DNA of 64,000 nt from Trichoplax sp. H2 (taxonomy: Eukaryota > Placozoa > Uniplacotomia > Trichoplacea), in NCBI GenBank assembly GCA_003344405.1, contig NOWV01000117.1:124001-188000 (forward strand), written 5' to 3'. The stretch's first letter is position 1. Every line of letters begins with the position of its first letter. A program made the position numbers and the translations under genes. The notes beneath the pieces were generated by a model. It was not told the origin of the DNA. It searched no databases and saw nothing but the letters and a program-made list of their open reading frames with translations. Positions 1-12,276 of this stretch are shown here, one piece after another.

Positions 1-3000
1 CCAATACATCTACCAAAATTGTACAGATTTATATGATAATGCTACCAATGATAATGAAGAGCCAGATACCAACAATATATCCAGTAATAGCGCTAATACT
101 GTTAATGGGAATAACGTGAAACATTTCGATTTTTGGAGGAAATTAATTGGTGTTATCGTTTCCGTATTGGAAGAGGACAAAAATTGTTATACTAGTGTTT
201 TAAGCCAGTAAGAGACTTAGAGATCTAGCGAATAGCTTTTAAATCCGATAGCAATTTACAGTAATAGGATGTTCTTAACTATACCTGCCTATTTCTAACT
301 CTTCCAATATCTGTAATAAATTATTTTAGATTTCCTTCTGAATTGAACGTAGGCCATTTAAGTGCGGAGCATATTTGGGCTTACTTAGCACAAGATATGC
401 AAGGATTCTTATTCGGTTTGTATTTTATCAAATCGCATTATAAATAATAGCGAAATTGTTAGTACGTTAAAAATTGATGAACGTGATTATCTATTATATT
501 ACAGAACATGCTCAAGGCGATGTCATAGAAAATAATAACGAATTTATTAAACTTCAGTTCAAGGTCAGAAATTATTAATTATGACCTATTATATGTCAAT
601 TTTTTTATACTATTTCCTAAAATTGATCATTCATTTAGTTTGAATGTTTATACCTTTACTATGTCGATTAAAAGGTGAAATGGTTATATGATAATTACTG
701 CAAAGACATTCCAACATTTAAGTTAATTATTCCTCACTATCCATCGTAAGTAGCGACTGGGAATACAATATTTCGCCTTGAAGATTTCTTTATTGATTAT
801 CTGATCATGTAATAATAAAATGTGTTTAATTATTTGCATCGTTAAGATGGTTTGAAGCCTACGTCATGCAGTGGCTACATGAGAATGAAGAAGCCTCAAC
901 GGAATTTATGTACGGTGCTTTCAATCGTGATGAAAATAATGAAGACAATGAGGAAGTATGTCACTAAATAGCTCTAATTTTATAGCACTTACTGTACAAA
1001 AAGCAATTTTGAGCTAATGTGCACCTGATTTCTTTTCACAGTTTCAACCAATATCGGAGAGATCTCCATTTTCTAGTTCTGTCGTAGACATATTTTGCTC
1101 CTTAACGCAGGTATGCATTGTTTTTAACATTTATTTGACATGCATTAAAACCTATTTATGCATATTACTTTCGACCTTTTAGAGCTATGAAATAATAAAG
1201 AAAATGGAGTGTCCTGATCCGGCCCTCCTGGGAAAGTACATGGAAAGATTTTGCCGGGTTTGTACTTATTTACTGTAATACAGTAATTAAGCCCATGTAA
1301 TAGTATATATTTATCGACATCTGCTTTAGAATTCATATTCTTCTCCTTTAGACAATCACGTCGGTGTTACTAGGATATGCCGCTTGTATTTCAAGAGACT
1401 TTAAGAAATATTGTTCCTCAGAGAGAACGGTGAGCAAAACGAACATACGCGTACTTATATAAAAGATATTTTAAGTCTATCAAGATACGAATGCTGTCGG
1501 AAAAATATTCCGTTGATATAGAGTATTCTTATATACTTAGGCTTGTACCCTAATGAATAACATCCATCAAGCAACTGTACAATTAGAAAAATTATTTCTT
1601 GCAATGGGTGGTGATTCGGTAAAGCGCAGAAATTAGCATTTTAATCTAAATTATATGCACTGTTTGTATAACTGTTGACTAGGAAATTAACAGAATTCAC
1701 TGCTTGTATGGATAGCAAATATTTTATCATTATATTAATTTTTTGGAAATTGTAAATCAATTTAATTCAAAATGTGTTATATCTACTATTTTAGCTTGGC
1801 TCAGAACCAAAGAAAATTTTAAATGAACTACAAGGCAGACTTAAAGAAACAATAACACAAATCAGTTCTATCTTTGCCGATAGGTAACTAAATATTAACA
1901 TACGTAAATATAAGTAGATATCTTGGTACTGATTTTGCTGTAAATGTTAATCAACCGTGAATGCAGCCATGAACCAACAGTACATCAAGCTTTACTGAAG
2001 CTAAGCGCAATCCTCAGCACGTAAGCCTTTAATAATTACTATATCAATTTATAAAAATAACGCGAACATTTCTTAGGCCTCTTTGCATTAACAACTTTTA
2101 TGTTATTCATTGCTTAATATACAGAGTAAAAGGAGCTGCAAATGTTCCCGCTAATGCGGCAACGGTTGGCAAACAATCACAAGAAGATTCCTACCATGTT
2201 ATGGGACCACTACTAGAATTCTTAGATAGCCAGTAAATAATTTCAGACTTTTGATTTATTAAAGTTTTGGTTACTCAGTCTCATGAATTAATTTATCTGA
2301 CGCTTGACTTTTTAATTTAAATAGTTTAAATTCGTATCACCACAAATGTGATAAAAATATTTTGAAAAGGATTTTAAAGGTTTGTCATTTAGTAGTATAG
2401 GATGGTAATTGACTCAATCAATCATAAAATAACCGTCCTCATCTTGATATATATCATTTAGGAATTATGGAGGCTTGTATTATCAAAAATGGAAAGGGTC
2501 GTAGTTCTCCCTCCGTTATCTGATGTTAAAGTAAGTAGTATCGTCCTAAAATACATTCTGTAAACCTAAAATAATCAAAATCTTACATATTACATATTTA
2601 TGTTGCCTACCGTTCTTTTTACTGGCTTTTAAGATTATATTCTTGCATAATTTTATTGAATAATATAGGAAATTGCAAGGGAAGGCAGCAAAAATTTAAG
2701 TCCAAAGCAATGTTTCATTTTAGAAATTGGCCTTAAAAATATCTTGGTAAGGGCATTATAATTTTTTGGTCGATATTTTATAATTTAAAAGCTTTAGAAT
2801 ACTACAGTCTACTACTGTATGTTGCAAATTGAATACTTTATTATGCTACTATCACTCAGTCATCATTAACTAAGACAACATTCCAAGATATCCTTACTGT
2901 TTTTACTCTCTATTTTTGTATCATTTATCTTTGTTTATCTGCAAGTACTAAAATCCGAGTAAAAAGCAACGTATCAGTTGTAACGCTGGTGCAACATTAA

Positions 3001-4357
3001 ATCACGGGTGTTCAATGTCATAACTTTAGCAATATGTGTGTTACTTATAACAAATCAAGTTCTTAAGCCTTTGTAGCCAAATTTCATCTAAAACTGCGAG
3101 ATTTAGGATATCAAATGACATGTATAATACTTACTTATCTTGATTCCTTGCTGCCCTATGATAGCAAACGTTCTAGTAATGAACTGTAATTCTTCAAAGT
3201 AATCACTAATCAGAACTTAATTGCGCTGTACAGCAATATTTCCATGCTGGTGGCAACGGATTAAAGAAAGGTTATCTTGAAAAGAGTGTTGAATGGCAGT
3301 CTCTTCGCTATGCCCTCTCTCTTTACACACAAACAACAGATACGTTAATTAAAACTTTTGTTGAAAGCCAGACAGCTCAAGGTAAGAATACTATTAACTT
3401 TTTGTATACATTTAACACTTTGCATAGAAAATTTAATTTAAATACATAACACTATTGAAACCAAAATTGCAATATCGCATTAATTTTTAGATCGATATGG
3501 ACTTGATGATTGTGTTGGCGAACTGAATTTACAAGTAGAATTATTTACTCATCCCGGCACCGGAGAACATAAAGTTACTGTTAAAGGTTTGTTTTTATGC
3601 ATACTTTTTATTGCTACGCTAAAATCTAGATTACTGTCTTAATTACTAACTTAGTTACTGACAAAATTCGTTTCCTGATAATTTTTAGTTGTGGAAGCTA
3701 CTGGACTTTTATGGCAATCTACTAGTAAGTTTACTGTTATAGCATCGGTATTATAGAAAGAGAGAATAACAGATAGTTGTATATGTGCTCTTATCATGTA
3801 CTTTCTTTCAGACATGTTTAGACCATTTGTCGAGATCAATGTTATTGGGCCACATTTGCACGATAGAAAACGCCGACAGTCAACTAGATCAAAAAGTAAC
3901 AACTGGGACCCAAAGTTTAATGAGATATTTTATTTGTAAGTGCTTAAAAACAATTCGTAATCGGAATATTCCTTATTTCATAATTAAATTGCCTTAGTAA
4001 ATACATTTTACATAAGTGAATAGGATTTTATACCCTAACATTGAAATTTATTTCTTCATCCACAGTATTCTCAGTAATGAAGATGATCCTTATAGTTTCG
4101 AATTGCATATTTGTGTTCGAGATTACTGTTTTACCCGACAAAACCAACTTGTTGGGATGTGTGTTATTCAATTACGTGAAATTGCCGACGTTGGCTCCCG
4201 CTCTTGCTGGTGGCCATTAAGTCGAGCTGTTTATATGGACGAAACAGGACGTACTGTTCTTCGTATACTATCACAAAGAATGCATGATGAAGTTGCCAGG
4301 GAGTTTGTTACCTTAAAATCGGAATGTCGCCCTGGCAATAACTTGGCTAGAAATTAA
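1..4357 (+). CDS. UNC13: Unc13/Munc13 synaptic-vesicle priming protein, C-terminal 659 residues (5' end outside window)
   Basis: Munc13 opens syntaxin and templates SNARE assembly when vesicles are primed at the plasma membrane. Twenty exons join in one frame: 2-207, 330-415, 505-563, 675-745, 847-955, 1042-1110, 1183-1257, 1352-1429, 1541-1618, 1795-1883, 1967-2020, 2125-2232, 2325-2379, 2462-2530, 2669-2746, 3234-3381, 3491-3586, 3689-3724, 3812-3935, 4066-4357. They sum to 1980 bases (660 codons with the TAA). All introns are GT-AG. The fragment carries the C-terminal part of the MUN domain, with family signatures such as [41 protein letters not shown] and [11 protein letters not shown]. 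The final C2 domain follows ([46 protein letters not shown]). The N-terminal C1 and C2A/B domains must lie to the left. Family assignment is very secure; the paralogue (Unc13A/B/C against BAIAP3/Unc13D) is best judged from the whole gene, but the C2 end looks like the neuronal Unc13 class. Confidence 0.95.
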
Positions 4358-7300
4358 AATATAATAATCACTGTCTACTTATTAATAGTATGTTATTAAC
4401 GCAACTATTTTACTTTAATGAAATATATATTCTTTGTATGTAGACAATTCTTGATTTGCATGTATACGGTATAGTGAATGACTGTATATGATGATATTCA
4501 GATAGTATGTTAATACATTTTAGTATCAGAAAGCGTAAAGCAAAAAGCACTGACATCTACTTATAAAATGTCAATCCGTTTTCTATCAAGATTACAGATA
4601 TTAAGCGACCTTATTCTTATCTATAATTTATATTCTATTTGTTATATTATATCACTCTACCTTTTACAATATTGTCGAACAGACATATTTGATATGATTG
4701 CTTGAGGCAATTTGAAATATTACCACCAATGTAGGTTAAATGTACTCTAAATTATTATAATTCATTCGCCATCATCACTCGAAGCTGTGTATCAATTCCT
4801 AATATCAATCGCTGTTGGCAAAAATTTTTGTATCATATTTGTAATAATCTAACTGATAGTAAAAATACCTAATTAATATGCAGCATTTCCACTATTAATG
4901 ATAGAGTAATTTTCATCAGCAGCAAAACTTGATCAATAAAGCATTTATAAGGAAGCATTTGAGAATAAGAGTTTATCGATGCGTGTTATGTCTTAAATGT
5001 AAAACCCTGATGTCTGGCAAGGCCTAATTTTACGATTTTATTTAAGCCTGTGTAGATGTCGTTAGTCTACATATGATTTTGTAATTCACAGCACAGTATA
5101 TACACAATTTCTTGTCATCGTCGATTTCCTTTCTAAATATAAGGTAAGTTACGATAGGTTATTGCTATATACAGTTTGCTTACTCTACTCTGATATAGAA
5201 TTATTAGTTCTGCACTCACATATTATGGGTATACTCGTATTGCATCATCTACAGTGTGTACTATGTACTGAACATAAAACTATTTTTAAAGAATAAAGAC
5301 TCCATTTAGCTAGCAAATCAATTACTATACATGCATCTTGTAGATTTATCATGCACGAGGATGTCGGATCCTTAGCGATATATTTCGGATTGGTCAAATT
5401 GTAAGACTTTAAACATTCTTAATCATTTTTATGGATTACTTTCGAGTTACATAGGCAGAAACAGGCGCAACATCGATCTCGTTACCAATCCACAGAAACA
5501 AATATTTCTGCTCATGTATATAACCGAAAAATATATATATATATATATATATATTTAGTCTTGAGAAGAAGATTCATAGCTAATAAACGTCGTTAAATAC
5601 TGGTATTAATATATTCCTAACAATTGCATGCTGAAATGGATCTTTATCTAACTTTTTATTTTGCATAAAGGGATTTTGGGTCTTAGAATAGCTACCAATA
5701 TGATTTTTGATGCTAGTTGTGTACTCTATAATTACAGAACGATTGAAGTTTATTCCATTGAATGAATTGCGTATGCCAAAATTACGTACATCGCAAAGAT
5801 TACTATAGTAAATTGGTTATGCAGTAAAAAACTTACCAAAATTTTCAACCACGAATGCATAAATTGTAGCAAGAGATAGTGTGAAGATGTAATAAAATTA
5901 TAAGATAGTCCTCCTAATTTGTTCGCCATCAGCGTGTATGCTATAGTACTGACAGTCTTCTGTTTTTTATCAGTATAGAATGAAAAAAGCGATTTCGACA
6001 GAGCAAGAGACCTCGTGACATTAAGGGCTTATACAAGTAAAACCGGAACGAAATCTCCAGTAATCTAATGGACAATAACAGACAGTATAGAACGCATGCG
6101 AATCGTAGTCCACTAACACGAAACGTATATGGCTACGTGCCATTTATTACGAAGAAAGTGTAGCAGTAAATTATCTTAAGGCAAATAACTGTTAAATGTA
6201 TAATAAAATTTGTATTATCCTACCATCAAAGACTTCGATTCGCCAATATTGAGTATTATCGATTCTCTATTATAACAATTTATTTATATGAAAGATAGAT
6301 TTGTATACAAACATTTTCTTCGATATTTAGAGATGATTACAGGTTTGATCATAGCTTTGTCGTAGATACATATATATATATATAAAAGAATTTTGAAACA
6401 AAAGCAGTCTGTAGCTGTTGATTTTCCCTCAGTATGGACTAAACAAAAAGTAGGCAAATAGTATTTATATAATACTATTGCAAAATTTTACATGCATAAA
6501 TATGTATTATTTCTGATATATTAAATATCGTATGACAAATTACCTGCATGATCAAACAAATGAAGATTTATGAGATATTTTTTTATACTCTTTAACATCT
6601 AGAGACAGAAAACACTATAAGAAGGACAAACTTTAGTCAAAAAAGTTGATGCAATACTTTTACCACGTGAATAATTATAGTAATCAATAATGTCGTGGAA
6701 ATGTCTATTTACAGCACACACCTTAAGTTAATTAAATCTTTATATACTGATGATGTGGGACATCATTATTAAATCAAAAACAGCGTGCATCGCTTAGATG
6801 CCTACAAGGGCTGCTTATTCTTTTTTAAACCAAGACTAAGCACATCCAATACAGTATAACCTAAAAGAAGTTAACTCAGTACATATTTTGGTCCAATAAA
6901 TGTACGTGTATCTCATCCGCAACGTTGAGATAATCCTAACCGAAACGTTTTAAAAATTAAAAAAAATATTATGATGATATCGCCATCGTTTTAATGCTCA
7001 TTACTGGGTATAACGCTCAATATAGTGTGCTATGGTTTGATAATTTTCCAACGCATTAACGTATCGATAGTTTTAAATTTAAGTTGATACTTTAATACTA
7101 TATAGGTACAGGCATTTGTCATTGCTCACACTATCAGACACTAGAAAAGTCTATTTCCGATATAGACATAACAGATGACTACAAAAGGGAAAAAAGTTGA
7201 AAGATTCAGAACTGTTCAATTTTGTTACAGCGTTGAATCAATAATGCTGTGCTAATCTTACCAACTACATGCGGCTCTTTTTTGGCCCAGTAGTAGAATT

Positions 7301-8209
7301 ATCTTTACTTTTTAATTTTCTTTTACGATCAGATTCCTATATGAAATTGACACAAACAAGTATAACGTAGAGTAAATAAGAATACTTTTCAACGAGATTC
7401 GCGTTACATTATACAAGCTTCATATAAAATAGCATTACTTTATCTTCAAAGTATATTAAATACTCCATTGAATTCGAGCAGAATTTTAGTATAGCAGCGC
7501 TATATTGTTATAGCAAGTACAAGTAATTGCAATTGTATCTTCAAGAATGTGGATACTGCAGTAGATCATTAAATCTCAGCTAAAATATAGCTCAGCAATA
7601 TCATATTATTGTAGTGACACCAGTCACTCAATATATATTCAGTCCATACAGGTTACTTACTTTACTCGAATTTGCATCATCATCTCCATTATGATCTTGT
7701 TTAGAATTACTATGCAGATAATAATAACGCAACAAGGAATTTGTTTTGTCGGTGCCTATTTTCTTGGCTGTAATATTATGGATTTGAACAATAAATGAAA
7801 AGGTACAGCATAATTACCGAACTAATCTGCCTTATCATCCATCTTTACAATGTTAAGGCGAAAAATAGCAGAATGAAATCATTGTTACCGTCATTAAATT
7901 ATAAGCATAATTAAATTAACCAACTCAACTTTATATGGAAGATAATACTGTCGACTATGTGGAATAATTATTAAGATCTTACTTGATCTCGTTGTTATAC
8001 ATCTATCATTTAAATCGATAGCATATTACGTAAAATAAAAGATAGACAATCCACTCGTACAATCTCTTAGTTGATTTTGACTATGCGCACGGTCCAATGT
8101 ACGACGTTATTACTTTATTATTCTATTACGATTAAATATCAATTTGCCATTCAAAATGATACGGTACTATGCGAAATAACGACTTTCATTGCGCGTATTT
8201 CCAACTTAC
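4358..8209. other. AT-rich intergenic stretch, no supported gene
   Basis: No reading frame here has convincing length plus splice sites. A polyadenylation hexamer AATAAA at 4935-4940 could serve the Munc13 transcript (inference). Short (TA)n tracts lie at 5530-5554 and 6369-6383. A weak exon-like segment on the plus strand, about 5093-5142, has an acceptor (cacag) and a gtaagt donor, but its 17 codons match nothing I know. Confidence 0.6.
5530..5554. repeat. (TA)n microsatellite
   Basis: An uninterrupted alternating A/T run of about 25 bases, directly visible. A shorter run is at 6369-6383. Confidence 0.9.
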
Positions 8210-8977
8210 CACGTTCCGAGCTGTCGTCCCTCGTTGATAAATATACTCGAACTGTCTGTAATTTGCCAAGAGATATTTATGAAAATAATAGTGCAGTTAA
8301 TTTGTTTCCAATTGATAATTTATAACAATACTTATACAAGTATCCATTATTTTACTGGATAATACTGTACAATCACTAACGCCATAATTCATTCAAAAAT
8401 GTAAAGCATGAGTATAAAGTAGATTAATGATGCATCAGCATACCGTTCTAGTCACATCCGAGCTTGATTTTCGAACTCGACTAAAGTTGTCTCTATCCAA
8501 CGATGGTAAATCTTTCAAGAATTCACCCTAATACAGTAAAAGTTGAGTATTTTAAAAGTGCCTTCTGTTCAATAGGAAATATCAGCGTTGTGGATTTCTA
8601 TTTAATAGTTGCAAGGTCAAGTATCCGGTACTGAGTGTACACCATGCTTGCAGTCACATATACTGCAGTAATTCCTGGCGTTGAAAAGGGGGCGATAGTT
8701 GGAATATCTGTCTACTTTAGTAGTTCCTGGTGGCCACTGTACCGCTATTATTGTCTGTAGACTGTAAAGTACTGCGTTTGTAATTTTAAGTTTATGTTTA
8801 CCTGGAGAAGAGATAGAAACTATCCACAATATTGTCAAGCGTAAAAGCCATCGACGCAGTTATTATAGAAACAGGTTCAATATTGATCGTAAAAGTATTT
8901 GGCATACCTTTTTCCAATTTTTCACAATATATTATAAACTTAATTTCCAACAATAAATGTGATGATGCGAAAGACCG
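8210..8977 (-). CDS. Unassigned gene fragment, four candidate exons on the minus strand
   Basis: I do not recognise the protein. Reading the minus strand, exons 8977-8908, 8801-8632, 8527-8444 and 8255-8210 have GT-AG borders and keep phase at each junction (1, 0, 0). The second is preceded by a strong pyrimidine tract (tctatctcttctccag). Its 57 codons include KLKITNAVLYSLQ, IIAVQWPPGTTKV and CSICDCKH. The third encodes GEFLKDLPSLDRDNFSRV, and the fourth has TVRVYLSTRDDSSER and ends at a gtaagt donor. The hydrophobic strand followed by VQWPP and a small Cys cluster is vaguely like a beta-sandwich domain of an extracellular protein such as the integrin-alpha calf region, but I would not assign it. 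Both ends are missing: the next exon should start in phase 1 below 8210. An 80-codon ORF on the opposite strand (8083-8325) competes with the last exon. Confidence 0.4.
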
Positions 8978-10530
8978 CTGAAAAAACTGCAACTCTTGTC
9001 TGATACGCAGTACTATCGTTTTTAATGTTTAGCGTACTATGACGTAGAGCATGATATGCCCGATCTATCTACTCTACAGTATCATTAACAGTCTAATTTT
9101 AATGTTCTTAACCATCAACGCTAGGCTTTGTTTCAATTTGTTCATTAATAATCATTCTTCTCGAATGGAAAGCGCCTTAAAAGTACGTACTGCTCTCTGC
9201 CTGTATAGTTTACATGAGGTAGCGAAAAGATGATACATACATACCATGACAGTTGAAGTCTACATAGAAGTAAACTCTTCTTGTTAATATGTCCTTTTAG
9301 TAGACATTTCTTTTACATTGAATCATGCACAGAACAAAGAATTACGTCTTGGATTTTCGTCAAATTCTTAGAAACCTATCAAGTCATACTGTATTCATTT
9401 TTACATCTACTCGTATCTATATAGGTTTATATATTAGGTATGATTAACGTACTGGGTACAATAGCAAGCTATCGATGTCTGTATCACTCTAGAGACCCTA
9501 CTGGAAGGGTGTCTATATCAGCCGATCTGGTAGGCTGCAGCACTTGCTATCCAACATTGGCAATGTGAATGGTAAATGCGACTACCAACGTTCATGATGT
9601 CCGTTTAATTTGTTCTGCTAGCGATCGCATTAGCGATTTTGCAAATGATAGAAAAGTAATGTTAACATCTGCCTAAAGGAACATTAGTAGTAAGGTTGTT
9701 CTCCTCCTCCTATGTATTTCTTGCTGTGAAGCATCAACTACAAAAAATATGCTTCAAGTATTCCTATTCCATCTCATCTCTTACTTGAATGGATGATCGA
9801 AATCCATCATCAAGGAACTTAAGTAATGTAGGTATGATGGATCACCGATTTTCATGGATGTTGAAATCCATCGGCATGGAAACGGGAAAACGGGTGACAC
9901 GTCAATGTTGACGATAAGCAGCAATCGTCATTGATAGTGAGAGAGAAGGTTTAAGATATAATTACGTAATTACTGTAGGAAAGGGAGGAGGGAAGGAGGA
10001 AATGTCTTTCCACTTTCTCCTTGTACCTATGTGGATGTCTTCATTGTGATCATTAAGGCTGTAGTAATCAATGTTGAATTTTATTTCATCCGTACAGACT
10101 GTGTCAATGGCATGACGACAAGAAAATGTTGACTTGAATAACTGCGCTATCTTTTCAATGACTGATAGTCAAGCCATGTTATGATATGGCCTCTCTCATC
10201 ACTACTCTTCTATCTTAGCATCATTCTATTTCAAAGCAAACTTACCATTGCCATTCATTAAAATCATGATAGTTATAATCGATGTGCTGGATCTTATCAA
10301 TTGGATGGGCTGAAGGTTGCAGCAGAAGAGAAATTTCAATCTTTGAGCCGCAATCGTCAAGTCCACACTAAGGCCCTCCTGCGTTTCAATGTAATAACTC
10401 CTGAGTCGGTGCAGTTGACTAGATCGTCATCCAGCCTTGGTCAACGTTGAAGGTGGCATATCACTAGTTGAAGATCATCTTGGTCTTTGACCTGGACATG
10501 GAAGAGTGAAGACGCCACTGTATGAATATG
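8978..10530. other. Unassigned stretch left of the repeat block
   Basis: No complete gene is seen. A plus-strand ORF ending in a basic tail (9051-9233) and an exon-like segment near 9491-9572 (RPYWKGVYISRSGR in frame, followed by gtaaat) are the only coding-like pieces, and neither joins to anything. From about 9660 the sequence becomes less AT-rich and contains short diverged direct repeats around ATCCATC at 9790-9880, which seem to lead into the repeat block. Confidence 0.4.
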
Positions 10531-10846
10531 GACTATAGTATGAGCAAATACTTGAGCAAGATGTCGTTTCCCACTAGGGCGGTGGATAACGTCTATCTGG
10601 GCCTAATGCCATAGTGTACAGTGTACAATACAACACTCTACAGTACTTAATACCGTCAGTACAGTACTGTACATTGGCCAATGGAATTTCGTCTTTACAG
10701 TACTGTACTGTACAGTGTACAGTACGGTAGGAAGGGCAGGGGCAACCTCTTTCAGTACATTTGTCGACATTACTATCGCAATACCTTAGAAACATGACGC
10801 ACAAGCAGTACCACAGCGCTGGATGATATTATGTTGTGTTACTTGT

Positions 10847-11311
10847 TGTGACATTCATTAATTAATGCATCATAATTTTGTTGTGTGATGAATCATATGT
10901 TGACACCTAGCTACTAATTAACTAATATTAAATGTCATAGAAAGTATGTTGTGATTCTGGCTATAATAAGTATGTAGACTGGGCTATTAATTAATTACTG
11001 TTTTTGCACCAACGAAGTTGGTGAGGATATATAAAGTCTCAAAGTTCTTAATTGAGAGTTAGTTACGTTAGTCGATGACAGATGGTTATCAGTTGCTAGT
11101 CGTAATTGTAAGTTGTGCGTTCAATCGGACATTTTAATAAAATAGCTTCTAGAATAAAGTTTTGATCCTTAACGTGAGTAATCTATCGTCTAAGACTCGA
11201 ATCTAAGTTTGGTTGATTAAAGAGTGCTTAGAGTTAGTTGCTTAGATAGTTAAGTCTACTTTAGAGGAAAGAATCCCGTTTAATTCTTGTGTTACAATCT
11301 CGGTTGTGACA
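10847..11311. mobile_element. Probable solo LTR (465 bases) with 5-base target duplication
   Basis: The insertion begins TGTGACATTC and ends GGTTGTGACA, so it has the TG...CA ends of a retroviral-type LTR. It is flanked by CTTGT on both sides (10842-10846 and 11312-11316). The duplicated copy of the surrounding sequence at about 12607-12625 reads TTACTTGTGTATGG with a single CTTGT, which gives a pre-insertion site in the same window. Inside are a TATA box (TATATAAA, 11028-11035) and two AATAAA signals (11136-11141, 11153-11158), in the order expected of U3-R. No polyprotein frame is nearby. LTR class (Ty3-like or other) cannot be told from this. Confidence 0.85.
11028..11035 (+). promoter_or_regulatory. 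TATA box of the solo LTR
   Basis: TATATAAA lies about 100 bases before two AATAAA hexamers, the spacing expected between the promoter and polyadenylation signals of an LTR. It also gives the element a plus-strand orientation. Confidence 0.6.
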
Positions 11312-11541
11312 CTTGTGTATGGTCGTCAGCGAGCACATTTGCCCCCGGCCTTTTCCCTCAGTGATGGTGGCCCAGAAGGGACAAGCAGGTTTTACATTAT
11401 TTGCCCAACTCTGTACAGTACATTTGTCTACTGCACTGTACTATCACGATACCTTAGAAGTTAGAAACATGACGCACTGGCAGCGCTGGATAATATTATG
11501 TTGTGTATTGGTCGTCAGCCTGCACATTTCCCCCCCTACCC

Positions 11542-12256
11542 CTCCAGTTATGGTGGCCGAGAAGTACAGTACAGTACAGTACTGTACAATGTACTGTACA
11601 GTGCAGCACAATAGTACTGTACTGTACTGTCATTCTGGGCCACCGTACTCAGTAGTACAGTACTGTAAGTTGAGTGTAACAGTCTTCTGCACTCCAAAAT
11701 TGGCGTTCAAACTAAACCTGAGAAAGGTTTAGCGAGTTGGAGCATGGTGGAAGTAAACAAATCAAGACTTTTTATTCCTATTCAGTTGGACTGACTTTAC
11801 TGTGGGTTGCAGCCCTATCCCTCCAGTCATGGTGGCCGAGAAGTACAGTACAGTACAGTACAGTACAGTACTGTACAATGTACTGTACAGTGCAGCACAA
11901 TAGTACTGTACTGTACTGTAATTCTGGGCCACCGTACTCAGTAGTAAGTTGAGTGTAACAGTCTTCTGCACTCCAAAATTGGCGTTCAAACTAAACCTGA
12001 GAAAGGTTTAGCGAGTTGGAGCATGGTGGAAGTAAACAAATCAAGACTTTTTATTCCTATTCAGTTGGACTGACTTTACTGTGGGTTGCAGCCCTATCCC
12101 TCCAGTCATGGTGGCCGAGAAGTACAGTACAGTACAGTACAGTACAGTACTGTACAATGTACTGTACAGTGCAGCACAATAGTACTGTACTGTACTGTAA
12201 TTCTGGGCCACCGTACTCAGTAGTAAGTTGAGTGTAACAGTCTTCTGCACTCCAAA
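11542..12256. repeat. 279-base tandem repeat, three copies, the last cut by the N gap
   Basis: Copies start at 11542, 11821 and 12100 (each at CTCCAGT[C/T]AT). The second and third are identical as far as the gap. The first differs by a few bases and by GTAC-tract length. A fourth related copy starts at 12836 right of the gap. Each copy contains one hairpin element. Confidence 0.9.
11831..11933. repeat. Near-palindromic foldback element (GGTGGCC...GGCCACC), representative copy
   Basis: Outer arms GGTGGCCGAGAAG and ATTCTGGGCCACC are inverted repeats with one or two mismatches. Inside them (TACAG)n at 11844-11868 faces (CTGTA)n at 11903-11920, giving a continuous stem of about 30 base pairs with a GTAC-rich loop. 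Other copies: 11552-11644, 12110-12212 and 12846-12938. Because the stem sequence is its own reverse complement in units of GTAC, both strands read alike. Confidence 0.85.
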
Positions 12257-12276
12257 NNNNNNNNNNNNNNNNNNNN
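12257..12276. other. Assembly gap (20 N)
   Basis: Twenty consecutive N lie inside the repeat block, exactly where one repeat array stops and the second segmental copy begins. The true length and order here are unknown. Confidence 0.99.

Noticed and set aside
3785-3997. 70-codon ORF within Munc13
   Set aside because: It is a shifted frame of exon 19 running into the intron; the real frame gives the C2-domain sequence.
8083-8325. 80-codon ORF with a signal-peptide-like start
   Set aside because: The opposite strand has an exon here with clean acceptor, donor and matching phase. I prefer the minus-strand model but keep the ORF as an alternative.
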